Of a stretch of 64,000 bases of DNA, positions 46,547 to 57,000 are shown one piece after another. Origin of the DNA: Phytophthora quininea (Eukaryota > Oomycota > Peronosporomycetes > Peronosporales > Peronosporaceae). Below the pieces are notes generated by a model. It made no database searches and was not told where the DNA came from. It worked only from the letters and a program-made list of their open reading frames with translations. The position numbers and the translations under genes are program-made. The number at the start of each line of letters is the position of its first letter. The first letter of the stretch is position 1. The stretch is taken from NCBI GenBank assembly GCA_011947345.1, contig JAAVTG010001003.1, positions 682,001 through 746,000 of the forward strand. The letters are read 5' to 3'.

Positions 46547-48619
46547 CTATGCGTATCCGTTTTCACCAGCATATCCCCATGAACGAGGAGGAACAAACGC
46601 TTCCTCGAATGTGACGTTTTGATAGACACCGGCCGGACGCGTAGTGGCTGTAGCTGGAAGCGCTACTACATCGGCATATCCCTTCCACGAAGACAATGGC
46701 GGCGTCGCTGGATGGTTTTGATCAACTCTTTCACTGAAGGTAGGCTCCCGTCTTGTACCATTAACACCAGCGTTTAGGCGATGCGGTGTATTGCGTGTGA
46801 TTGCCCGAGAGGCTGTAGAGACATTGGCTGGCTCGAGAATTCTAGAAAACATTTGCGGATTGACATATCTGTTGATCCACCAGTGCTTTGCAAAATCTGC
46901 AGGCTGTAGTCGCAGCTGTCCGTTAGACTTGATGATGGCGATGAGGTCGTGCAGGCAAGGCCTTCAGTTAACTGACCGAAAGCTGCCGGAGCACAGAGAC
47001 TGTTGAACGTGATTGTGCACGATTTTGGATGCATCTTGCCAGAGACTTTCCGTTGCTGTGAGTGCATACACACTGATGACCCTGACCACTGGTGCATACC
47101 GACTTGGTTGAAGTACAAACGGCGTAATAACAGCATTGCGTGCTGAAAGCAACTGAGTGTCAGAAGCAGCACCCTGCCACCACGGCAACAGGCTCTTGTA
47201 TACCGTGTAAAGGTCGCCTCTACTACTACGGAGCCAGGTCTTACACTTTGCATGTGTACCTTCAACAATGGATGTGTCGCGAACGCCCAAGTGCTGATAG
47301 CTGTTTGTCCACGCTTTAACAATTCGCTCCTTGTACTTCCACCAATTTGTATCCTGGTATGCTGACAAGTACAAATTGTTCTTCTTAATTTCATCACATC
47401 GTTTGCTGAACTCTGTTTCGGTGAGAGCTTCCACAGCGCTGTAAAATACAGCCATGAATGCGTCAGTCTCCCACGCATTCTCCTTTCGTTTTAGTCCAGT
47501 GACAGGATCTACCACGGAGACTTGACCAAGTGTTTTGCGAGCCATAGCCTCCATGTTCTTGTTCATGTGCCATCGGCACACCATGGCAGGGACGCCAGGA
47601 AAACGCGGTCAGCTGCATTCATGCACGCCAGCTCTCGATCGGTAAGAATCACACTAGGTAAGCCCACATCCAGTTCAATCATGAAAATCCGCAGCATGTT
47701 TAAACCCCACACGTAATCCTCTTCTTTCTCTCCAGGCAGCCAACACTGAGCAACAGGCAGAGCAGTATTGAATCCAGTTACAGCACAATGTTTAGTAACG
47801 GGAGCTTGTACTTGTTAGTCTTGTACGTGCAATCCATTACCAAGACGTCGTTGTGACGGCGATAAACCGCGGCAGTTGCAGGATGCGCCCAGAACAAGTA
47901 CCGCAGTTCTTGTGTAGCCGGGTTGGTAGCGTGACGAAAGAAAAATCCTTGGTTTTCAAGGCTAGAGAACAGGGCTTCCATCACAGTTTGTGTGGCCATT
48001 TCCCGGCGTCGAACTGCATACTTCGTGTTCGCAATATCCTTTGGTGTCACAAATGAGCCGGGATCGGCTTGGTTCAGAGTCGCACAAATGCTCGCAACAG
48101 ACACACCCGCAGCAGTCTGAGCTTCAACCAGCGTTTGAATAGAATCAGTTGTCGAAAAAGTTAGAGCGACGGCAGCGCGTTGTCGATGACACGCATGGAC
48201 GCGAGCGTCCTCTGAGGCAGGATGGTTGTGAATGCCACTGCCATTGCGTGTGTGAACTATTTCCCACGGTCCATGCGGATCGTCCTTGCTGACAGCCCTG
48301 ACGACTAGTTTCATTTTACACCCCATACGCTTTGAGCCTCGCATAGTGCGCACACGATCTTCACAAGCGAGTTGTTGAGTTTCCTTTGGCCCTCCTGAGC
48401 GGTCACAATCAAGACCTCGTTTCCACACAGCAGTCTTCGCTTCATCCGAGTAAAATGCTCGGCGCTTAGTTAGGTTGTAATGGTGCTTTCTTGTCCACTC
48501 GTGAATAGCCGCAAAAGCCTTGGCTTCCGACTGGTAGACTTTTCCGGAGGAGGGAGAATAAAAATCTCAACGGGGCTGATGGTTAAGTTGATGTCAGGAG
48601 AGGTGCTGAGGTTTTCCAT
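46547..48619 (-). CDS. MULE transposase (FAR1-type DNA-binding and DDE domains)
   Basis: The likely start is ATG 48617-48619 (MENLSTSPDINLTIS); the stop is at 46547-46549. The N-terminal FAR1/WRKY-GCM-like region reads KVYQSEAKAFAAIHEW, then GCKMKLVVRA and GSGIHNHPAS. The DDE core has VLVMDCTYKTNKYKL, VILTDRELACMNA, VCRWHMNKN and the Glu in TSIVEGTHAKCKTWL. The C-terminal part ends in YAGENGYA. Frame changes near 48545, 47788, 47597 and 46950 each fit one missing base, matching the error pattern of the window, so the protein may be intact. It would cut and join the 55-bp ends of the same element. Confidence 0.88.
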
Positions 48620-48869
48620 GGTAGATGACTGGTGATGGTGGTGCAAGTTTTCGCTGAGAGGCTTGGAAACGTGAGTGAGCTATAAAAACTAAAGCTGTAG
48701 TGCCGTACTGCTAAATCCGCTAACCACCCGCCATTCATTTCACCACTGTGCTTATCCTAGAATTTGTACTGCAGCTAACAAGATTTGTTATTTCATTTTG
48801 TAGCGGGCACGGCATCTTGGGACGGACCAGCTTTAGTGTTGAAGACGTCGCGTGCCACATCGTGTTTTG

Positions 48870-48924
48870 TCGTCCGTTCTCTTGAGATGGCCTTGCCCGC
48901 AAATGGCCCTCCTTAGATAGTCCC
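48870..48924 (-). repeat. Right terminal inverted repeat of MULE
   Basis: Inverted match to 45413-45467, 53 of 55 identical. Confidence 0.95.
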
Positions 48925-49209
48925 AATAACACTCGTGTTCGGCAGCTGTTTGAAGAGCGGCGGGTGGCAGAAGCCTTTTCAATCCAGTACGGGTTCGAAG
49001 AGCACAGCCGCACCGTTTTCCAGCAACTGCAAAATGCGTTCGTCTTCCGCCAGCGGCTACGTGAGGTGATGGCCCCTTTCAAACAGGATCATGCACCAAA
49101 TAAGAAAAATGGCGACCAATTAGAACAGCACGAACACGGCGAATACAAGCAGCAGAACAGGCCATCCAGTAAAAGAAAAAGTCGAAGGATGGGAATGAAA
49201 TCCGTTTGA
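48925..49209 (+). pseudogene. 3' portion of the gene split by the MULE
   Basis: It starts with the second AATAACAC target copy. The open frame continues the 45255 frame exactly (NNT then RVRQLFEERRVAEAF), runs through a helical stretch (FQQLQNAFVFRQRL) and a basic tail (SSKRKSRRMG), and ends at 49207-49209. Unrecognised family. Confidence 0.7.
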
Positions 49210-49382
49210 ACACGAAATCTCCAGATCCGTCCGGTGCATTTTTGTTGTTGTTGTGATTTCCGGGTCCGTTGGCGATCATGGGGAAGATTTCACGAGGAGT
49301 TTGAACGATTCTGTGCGGGAACGTACCAACGCTTCGTCACTAGTATAACAACGTCCGTTGCCACCCTGCCAAAGAAAGCGTT

Positions 49383-49733
49383 GTGGCTCTGGAGCGGTGC
49401 TTGCATAAAATCGCAAAGCCATTGCTGGGATTTACGCTTTCGTACCAAGCTATAGAGCGGTGCGAACAAAACGATGGCCACTCGTGCGGAGTGTTCAGTC
49501 TAACGTTTCTTGAGCTACTGCTAGCCAAAAAGCAATGGGATGACGCACTCTACGACCTAGCCCCTTACTTGAGGCTTCGGTATTTGGCCAAGTGCATCAC
49601 TGTGGTGTCATCTCACGAAGCTGAGGAGGTGGTTGTGAAGGCATATTACCTCCATTCTTGTGAATACATCGTAGTCGCAATTTCTAAAAGACATTGCAAG
49701 TTTGTTTGGTCTGTACGTAAAATATATGAGTAA
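49383..49733 (+). pseudogene. Ulp1/C48-like cysteine protease, C-terminal fragment
   Basis: A 116-codon frame contains EQNDGHSCGVFSLTFLELLL. This is the Ulp1 catalytic end with the oxyanion Gln-x-Asp and nucleophile Cys in a D(G)xSCG motif. The catalytic His and Asp expected about 60-100 residues earlier are not readable upstream. Ulp1-type proteases process SUMO in host genes and also occur as accessory genes in transposons; the nest here favours the latter (inference). Confidence 0.6.
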
Positions 49734-51248
49734 TCCGTATTAAAACACTCAATAAATATTCTGAGAAACATATGAACACGCATGCCATTTGGTATCAGTA
49801 ACACGAGCCCACACCTCCAAATACACGCTGCGAGCCCAAATTGAATTGCCCACGGGTGTACCATCAGCACGATACTCGACTGGGAGGTGTATGGATCCAC
49901 CCAGGCATCGGTTGATAGACTCAACATCATGTCCGTTTTAGGCGCGCTGCAACATGAACCAATTTTTATTTCAGTAAGAAAGATAACGGAATCCAAACTT
50001 AATTCGTATATTCCTATGCGGTCTTGCACGCTGTCAAAGTCATCCCGCATCGCATACACCCACCGCCTTGCGTAACTAGCCTGTTATAAAGCCAAAGATG
50101 TCTCGCCTAGAAGTGTTGAGGATGTGTTTCCCAATTTCGTAGAGCACACCGATGTCGATAGTAATGACCCAAGACGATGGCTGCTTGCGCTCAGTCCGAA
50201 GCAAAAGAGGAAGTGAAGGCTTCCTTTATCTGTTTGGTTTTCTCATTGCACTGCTTAATTCCCGTATAGCCGAGACTTGTCACACATCTCAGATTACTTT
50301 CTACAGTATAACAAATCCTTATTTCTGGCTTCCTGTTTCAGTCAATACCACCCGCATATCCTGACCACATATCCTATTTCTGTGTATTCATCAGCGTGGC
50401 GAGCACACTTTACAAGAAGCCCGATATGGTGAGCTACAACAAGACTAGCATGGCGGTCTACGAGTAGGGGGTGGGGGGCGGTGTTGGTCACTACTAAGTG
50501 CAGCAACAACAGTAATTTCATATGTCTAGAATCAACAGCAAACCCTATTGCAGGAACCAATCCAATTGGAGGATCTATGAACCGCCGAAGTTTCGGCGGT
50601 GGGAGCTATTTCGCAGCGACAGCTGAAAATGTGCACACAAGTTGCAGTGGCAATCTCAACTTGTGCGGTGAAGCTGAACTGCTCCATCTCAAGACTTCCG
50701 CTGCCAGTAGGAGGCCTTCGCTCAATGACAACCAAATCGAAGAGAGTCACAGCAAAACAAAATATCTACAACGGCTTCGATCAAATTTCGGCCGTTGATG
50801 TAACAAATTATCTCTGTCATCTGTCGCTCATCGAGGGTACCGGTGTTGATGGCCACTGTAATGCGTAAGTCCTCTATTGCTGATATGAGGAGAGCCTTAA
50901 CTCGTTTGGTGTTGTCGCCTCGAAAGCCGACGTCGACGAGTTCAACGATTAAGATCTTCGCCGGCGAGAAGCAGAAGAACATGCCGAATGTGGAGTCGCT
51001 CTTCGCCTTGTGATGCGCTTCCAGTAAATAATATACACGTCAGCAAAAACTCAAGCTTACCTTAGCCGTCCCGTTGCCGCTGCCGCTGCCGCCCATCCGA
51101 GCCTTTGAAAAGTGAAGCACTTGAATTAATTGACGAGCACCTTTTTGAAATGTGCTGATATTGGGTAAGCGCATTTAAATAAAGAGTCAGATGGCTGGCT
51201 GAGCCAAAACGGCTCATAACCAGAGTGAGAGCCTCACAGATAGTCGAC
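49734..51248. other. No well-supported gene
   Basis: Frames in 49646-50059 (minus) and 50152-50364 (plus) have no recognisable features. On the minus strand, 50982-50532 reads as one helical, Ile/Val-rich protein piece (LIVELVDVGFRGDNTKRVKA) changing frame once near 50745; I do not recognise it, and it may be an exon of an unknown gene. Confidence 0.35.
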
Positions 51249-51282
51249 CGCGAGAAGCGGTAGTACAAGGACGCCTACGTGG
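51249..51282 (+). repeat. 34-bp copy of exon 1 of the gene at 37668
   Basis: Matches 37698-37731 at 32 of 34 positions, same orientation. Confidence 0.75.
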
Positions 51283-51394
51283 TCGTGGCGATGCACTTTT
51301 CTTCTTGGCGTAGCGATATAATAAATTCTGCTTCATCTATAAAATGTCATTTTTGAAAAATCTTTTTATGAAAAAATAAAAATGTGAAATCACA

Positions 51395-51758
51395 TCGACG
51401 ATGCAATCAGCCGCAAGAAGCCTGCCCTCCCCAACCCAAGCTCTCCCGTTGTCGTCTCCGATGGTCCTTTGAAGAAGCATGTAAAAGGACGCTTGCTGGA
51501 TAGTGCAGACCGGCGACGACTGTCTTGGGCCATCAGAGCGCTGCTTGAAATCCAAGAGCCTGACGGTAGTTGGGATTTCTCGACCGCCTTCGAGTTTGTG
51601 ATCAATGGAGTCGCCCCACCTCCGATGAACGGGGTGTCAGGCAAACTGTGGGCCACGGCGATCGCAATTTCGATCTGGAGACAGTTCCCCGACTACTTTG
51701 AGCTGCTGGAATCGTACTACGAGAAGGCCTCGCTCCATTCAGACGAAAACGTTTTGCG
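51395..51758 (+). repeat. 364-bp inverted copy of an exon of the gene at 38685-40916
   Basis: Matches 40429-40792 on the opposite strand with four substitutions (about 99% identical) and no indels. The open frame of the source exon is preserved (Pro to Ser, Ala to Val and Ala to Ser changes), but there is no start, no promoter and no following exon, so it is a non-functional fragment. It lies just beyond the 3' end of the permease gene. Confidence 0.93.
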
Positions 51759-51797
51759 TCAGTCTATTTTTCATTGCAGTCGAATGTGAAGGCCTCG

Positions 51798-53652
51798 CTA
51801 CTCGTCCGTGTTGGTGGCCAGCTGACGGAACTGCGCTCGAGTGAACTTTCGCCAGCGAGCGTACAAAAGACCCGCGAGGGTGACGCCCAACACGATCATG
51901 GCTGGTGCGAGCGTGAAGAAAACATCGATGGCAATGTACAAAAGCAGACCCGTTGGAATCAAAAGGCTGGTAATCAGGAGAGGCATACTGCCAGGAACTG
52001 CAACCGCAAAAGACCCGTTAGTCGCCACAACTACGACCGACATCCATCTCATGACAAACACTTACCCTTAAATGGACGCTCGATCTCCGCATGCGTGTAG
52101 CGCATCTTGATGAACGCGACCAAGATCAGCAGCTGGTAGAACGCCGAGAGCGCGTTTGTCATGTTTTGAATGACGTCAAAGTCGAACTGGATGAGCACGA
52201 AGATGATCAGGAGACTCGCCAGCACCGAGTTATGAGGCGTGTTGAACCGCTTGTTTCGTCTAGAAGCGAATACCACAGCACATCAGCATGGACTCTAGCA
52301 AAGAGGTGAACAATAAACGACGTACGCTTTAAAGACTGCTGGAGCGAGACCGCACTCGGCCATACCAAGAAGCTGGAAAGAGTCACAGAAGAGCTCGGCA
52401 ATGTACATACCCGCGTTGCTGCAAAACGTCGCCAGCATTACCCAGTTCGATAGAAAGTTGCCGCCAATGTCCTTAGCGATGCTTGAAAACGATCCTTCTT
52501 CCCATGTCGTCCAGTGCGGCGAGTTGAAGACCGTGGCAGCGAAAAGCGGCGCCAAGTACGTGAGCGTGACTAGCAGCACCGAGATAAGCAATGCTCGCGG
52601 GTACGTTCGTCCGGGAGTGCTCACCTCGCCACCAAACACCGACATGTTGACGGCCCCATTGAAGTTCCAGAAGAGCGTGTTGATCAGCAAGGACCAGTCG
52701 ATCTACACAACAACCAGATGACGTCAGCACCGTCTGAAAGAAAAAGAAGCGGTGCTTGCTAGTCACACTTACGTCGACGCTGCCCGACATGCTTACGAAG
52801 TTCTCGTCGTCATCGTACACGACATCGGAACGACGCAGCTCACCGACTTCACCCCAGTGGTTGGCTCGAATTAACCCCAGACCGTGAGAATAGCGAACGG
52901 AATCATCACGAAGATGGACATGACAGCCATGCCTCGACCCACGATGCGAATACCAAGCAGGTTCGGCAACGTCAGTACAAACGCGATGGCTGCCTTGACA
53001 AAATACTCGGCGACTGGCGAGTCAATGGAGCCATACACGTCGGTAAACGTCGCCACAGCCAGCGCCGGGTAAATGGCGTTGTCAATCACGCCCGAGATCC
53101 ACGCCCAATACCCCGTTTGGAAAGCCCAGAAAGGGCCCAGCGCGTTGAGCACCCACACCGTATAACCACCTAGAGGCAACACGGTTAATAGTTGTCGGAT
53201 TATAACGAATGCCCAATAAGCAAGAGTACTCGCCATCCTGCGGAAACGTCGTGCTAAGCTCAGCAGTGACATACGCGATCGGGATGCCAAAGATGAACGG
53301 GAACAGCAGCAGGAAAATGAACCCCACAAGCGGACCGCCAGCTACAACGGCAACACCAACAGCAATGTCTTCAGTAACTGATCCTGAACATGCTACGCAA
53401 TGGGCATTGACACACCAGAGATAATGTACTCCGATCCGATGGGTCCTCCGCAGACCTGTACAATGTCCATCTGTAAGTACGTGCTGCCACAAAAGCTATT
53501 GTTGCTATGCACCGAGAAGTAGCAGAGGCCGACGATGGACATGACTTTGAGCTGCCGTCGAGGCCCCTCCTTGACGGCTTCCAGCATGGATGGAGGGCGT
53601 TGCTGCACGTTGCCGTCTGCCTCCCCAGTTCTGTTGCGCTCATGGAGCTCAT
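51798..53652 (-). CDS. Amino acid/polyamine permease (APC superfamily)
   Basis: Integral membrane transporter. The probable start is ATG 53650-53652 (MSSMSATELG) and the stop is at 51798-51800. There are about eight exons with short introns. Recognisable segments: the first membrane helix region GGPLVGFIFLLLFPFIFGIPIAYV; STTFPQDGGYTVWV (the substrate-facing FPxxGGxxxWV motif of the PUT/LAT type); YWAWISGVIDNAIYPAL; then NTLFWNFNGAVNMSVFGGEV. Several hydrophobic helices follow to a C-terminal ARWRKF tail. One base seems missing at the GGGG run near 53622. The intron after FPQDG starts GCGAGT rather than GT. Substrate, probably amino acids or polyamines, cannot be fixed from sequence. Confidence 0.85.
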
Positions 53653-54051
53653 GCCACTAATGACCGACGGATCGCGCAGTCTGTCACACACATCAACACA
53701 CAAAAGTCAACCTCCTGCTTCTCTCCACTTTGCCACTTTGTTGCCGTACTCCTTCAGCTGCGGCGTGAGCTGGAGCCGCTCATAGGCGCCGGTCTTAGGG
53801 CTCAGCACCTCCATCTCGGATGGCGAATGAGTCACGCAGCGGCGGTCTCACATAAATGACACAGCGGGAAGCCGGCCAAGCGTAGGTCGGCGGGAGACCA
53901 GTGGACACTGTCGATAGCCCATGCAGGCCATCGACTGTGTGATCAGCGTCACGCAGACACTGGAGGTGGACACTGTGCAATCAAAGGCTGGGAGCGGCTG
54001 AAGTGTACGGATCGTCCGTTCTATGAGCGATTAGCAAGATCATGCGACGTG
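53653..54051. other. Intergenic region between permease and calcium channel
   Basis: About 400 bases that must contain the permease promoter and the channel 3' end; nothing else recognised. Confidence 0.45.
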
Positions 54052-57000
54052 TCACGAGGACGATAAGTCTTCCTCCGCAAAAGCCTGCAGCCCGGTGAAG
54101 CTGCTTCTGGGACCTCCATGGGCGTCTGCGTTGAGCGGTGTCTTCTTTAATAAAATACTGGTAAGCTCCGTGAACTTTTGGACCCGCGCGATGAGCTCAT
54201 CGCGGAAGATGAGCGATCGCACGGCGTCGTGCAGCAGGACGGAGGCACGCAGGTGCTTGAGTTGGAACCGCTCGACCTTGCGCAGCTTGCCGCCTTTCAT
54301 CAGAGTGCGCCACTTTTGACAGACTGCAATGGTGTTGGGCAAGTCCGGAACGGATGACTCATTCACCTGCACCGCAAAGTTAGCTCGACCAGCGAAAAAA
54401 GTATCCAAACCACCGACTACCAAAAATTGAGTGACGTACAACATCCAGCACGAATTTGCCGAGCTTGCGCAAGACGTCGTTGAAGAAAACGTAGTGGCCG
54501 TTGAAGATTGCGATGTCGAGAAGTTCTGCAAAGGGTAAAATAAAGTTAAAAGTCAAGACTTTGGCCGGCATAAATCATACCGATAAATGCTGCGATCTCT
54601 TTCGTCGAGACCTCGCTATTGTTGCCAAAGCCAAGAGGCTCATCGAGTTCTCGGACCAATTTGGGGAACAAATGCCATTTGATCATCCCAGTCGCTTCAG
54701 GGTCAAAGTTCGACCAGGTGGAAACAAAGTTATCATACTGTAGCATTAAAACCAGTTAGATGAGTGTTCTGCTCAAGCATTAGAGATACGTACATGCTGC
54801 GGTAATAGCACTCCGTTCGCATGGTCCTTCTCGTTGGCAAAACCTTCGAGAATGACGGCGATGAAGATGTTGAGGAGAATGTACGTGATGAGCATCGTGA
54901 AGCTGCATAAATACAGGAACGCGACGGACGAGCCGCAGCCATTCAACGGTGTACACCCTCGAAGTTGGCGAAGCCACACATGTTCGGGTCGTAATCTGGA
55001 TCGTCGACACAGTCTGCGGTGTTTGCAAGCTCGTGCATGAGATCGTTCCACCGTTCTCCCGTGGCGCAGCGAAACTGTAGCATCAAAGATCAACAACTAT
55101 GCATCAGAACTACGAGTGCATCCAACATGAACATTTCGATCGTACCAGTGTGACCATGGCGATCGAGAGACTCTGAAAGTTAGCGAATGGGGTAATGAGG
55201 TCGCCCAGTTTCACCTTTGCGAAGAGCTGCACCCCACAGCAGCGTAGATGAAAAACACGAGTAGCAGAAACCCGCCAATGCTGACCAGTGACGGCAGCGT
55301 GAAGATTAGCGTATTGACGAGCTGCCTCAGTGACGGTGCCGTCCGAATGAGTTTGATGAGTCTCAAAACCCGAACAGCGCGGATTGTTGCGGCTCCAGAC
55401 CCCACAGTATCGCCGACAGCCCACGTGTAAATCATACCGAAGCAGGACCCACTGGCCACGACAAAGTCGAAAATATTCCAAGACTCTTTCCAGTAGTATC
55501 TGCCCATACCAATGACTTTGATAATGGCTTCGAGTGCAAACAATAACGTGAAGAAGACGTTGGCGGACTCCGTAATATGGGCGTACAAGTCTTCTTCTCC
55601 GAAATACGTGAGACCCATAATAAACGTGTTGAGCATGATTGCCCCCATGGTGACAGTCTCCAGGATCGAACCCCGCGCCAAGTCGAAACAGAATCGACGA
55701 ATTCCATTTCGAGGTGTGCGTATCTTGCGTGCGGGGCGTAACTTGAGCGCAGCTTCGCTTATGAGAAGCCATTCCCGTTGCGAACACGACAGTGTCCGCG
55801 TACCATCCAACGTTTCCTTCATCCGATTGAAATTCTCTATCACGACACCGATGAAGAGCTGGATGAAGAAGAAGGAGCCCAGAAAAATAAACGCGATGAA
55901 AAAGAGTGTCCAGCCTTGACGATGGTTTACAATGGGCTGCATATCCACGTCGGTAGCATCTACTCCGGTAAGCATCAGAGTCACCCAACCTTCTGTCGTG
56001 CTGATCTCATAAAATGTTAGCATCGCTTGGAGCACATTGTCAAAATTCTGGGGATTGTCCGCTCCCAGGACGCGTTGAAATAAGCGCAAACCATTCGGGA
56101 TGTGATGCCATCGACACCAGGAAGCTCTTCCGTTGTTGTGGATGCCAAAGCGGAAGCACCAGCGTACAGAGCAGCCGCAGTTTCGTCAAACCAACCTTGT
56201 TCAACACTTGATAGCTTTGTCCAGGCTTTTGGATGTGTGATCAACATTTGCTGCGCAGAGCTAAGGGCACCAAAAATGTCCCCGCTACATGCAAAGAATC
56301 GGCCCTTCAGGTTGTTCACCGCAATAATGCTAAAGATCAGCAGCAGGAGCAGACACACCATACCGACATTCAGAATTTGGGGGATAGCAGCTACGAGGGA
56401 GTTCACCACGAGTCTCAAGCCTGGGTTTTTGTGGATCATACGCAGCGGGCGCAGTGCTCGAAATGTGCGTAAGGTTGACAAGTACTTGACTTGCTGCGAG
56501 TTGGACCTCATAAACTGGAGACCTGGAATTGCCACGGCAGTGATAATGAAATCCATGACGTTCCACCCGTTGCGTAAGTAGGCATTCCTGTGCAGATAAC
56601 ATCCCTGCGCAATTATTTTCAGACAACCTCCAGCGCAAATATCGCCGTTAAAATCAAATCCACGTAGCCCACAACAATCACGACCATGCTATCTGGTGAG
56701 GACAGGGGTTGTCGAGTGCAACACAGACTGTGCTTGCAACAACAAAGCCGAAAATCACGCTGTCAAACCGCGGATGCCGTATAATATTCCAAGCAAACCG
56801 CCGTATCGGGTTGTAAGGTCCGAACAAGAACAGCGACCGACCTTGAGGTGAGTTTGTGCTCTTCATTAAAGCCTCCACGGGCGTAGCGTTCATTTGAATA
56901 ATGGGTTCCGCTCTCAAATCTGCTTTCGATAGACGGCGGCTTTGCATGCTTGGGCCAAGTGTCTTGGTAACAGAAGACTGTGAGTCGCGTATGGATTGAA

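Larger units (their letters stand above)
45413..48924. mobile_element. MULE DNA transposon carrying transposase and oxygenase-like zinc-finger gene
   Basis: 3512 bp with 55-bp terminal inverted repeats (45413-45467 and 48870-48924) identical at 53 of 55 positions, beginning GGGACTRTCTAAGG. It is flanked by perfect 8-bp duplications. MULEs make 8-11 bp duplications. Two genes converge: a plus-strand gene 45643-46488 and the minus-strand transposase 48619-46547, with stops 60 bp apart. Subterminal GTGCCCGTCCCA...GTGCCCGC words occur near both ends. The high terminal identity and clean target site suggest recent movement. Confidence 0.92.
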
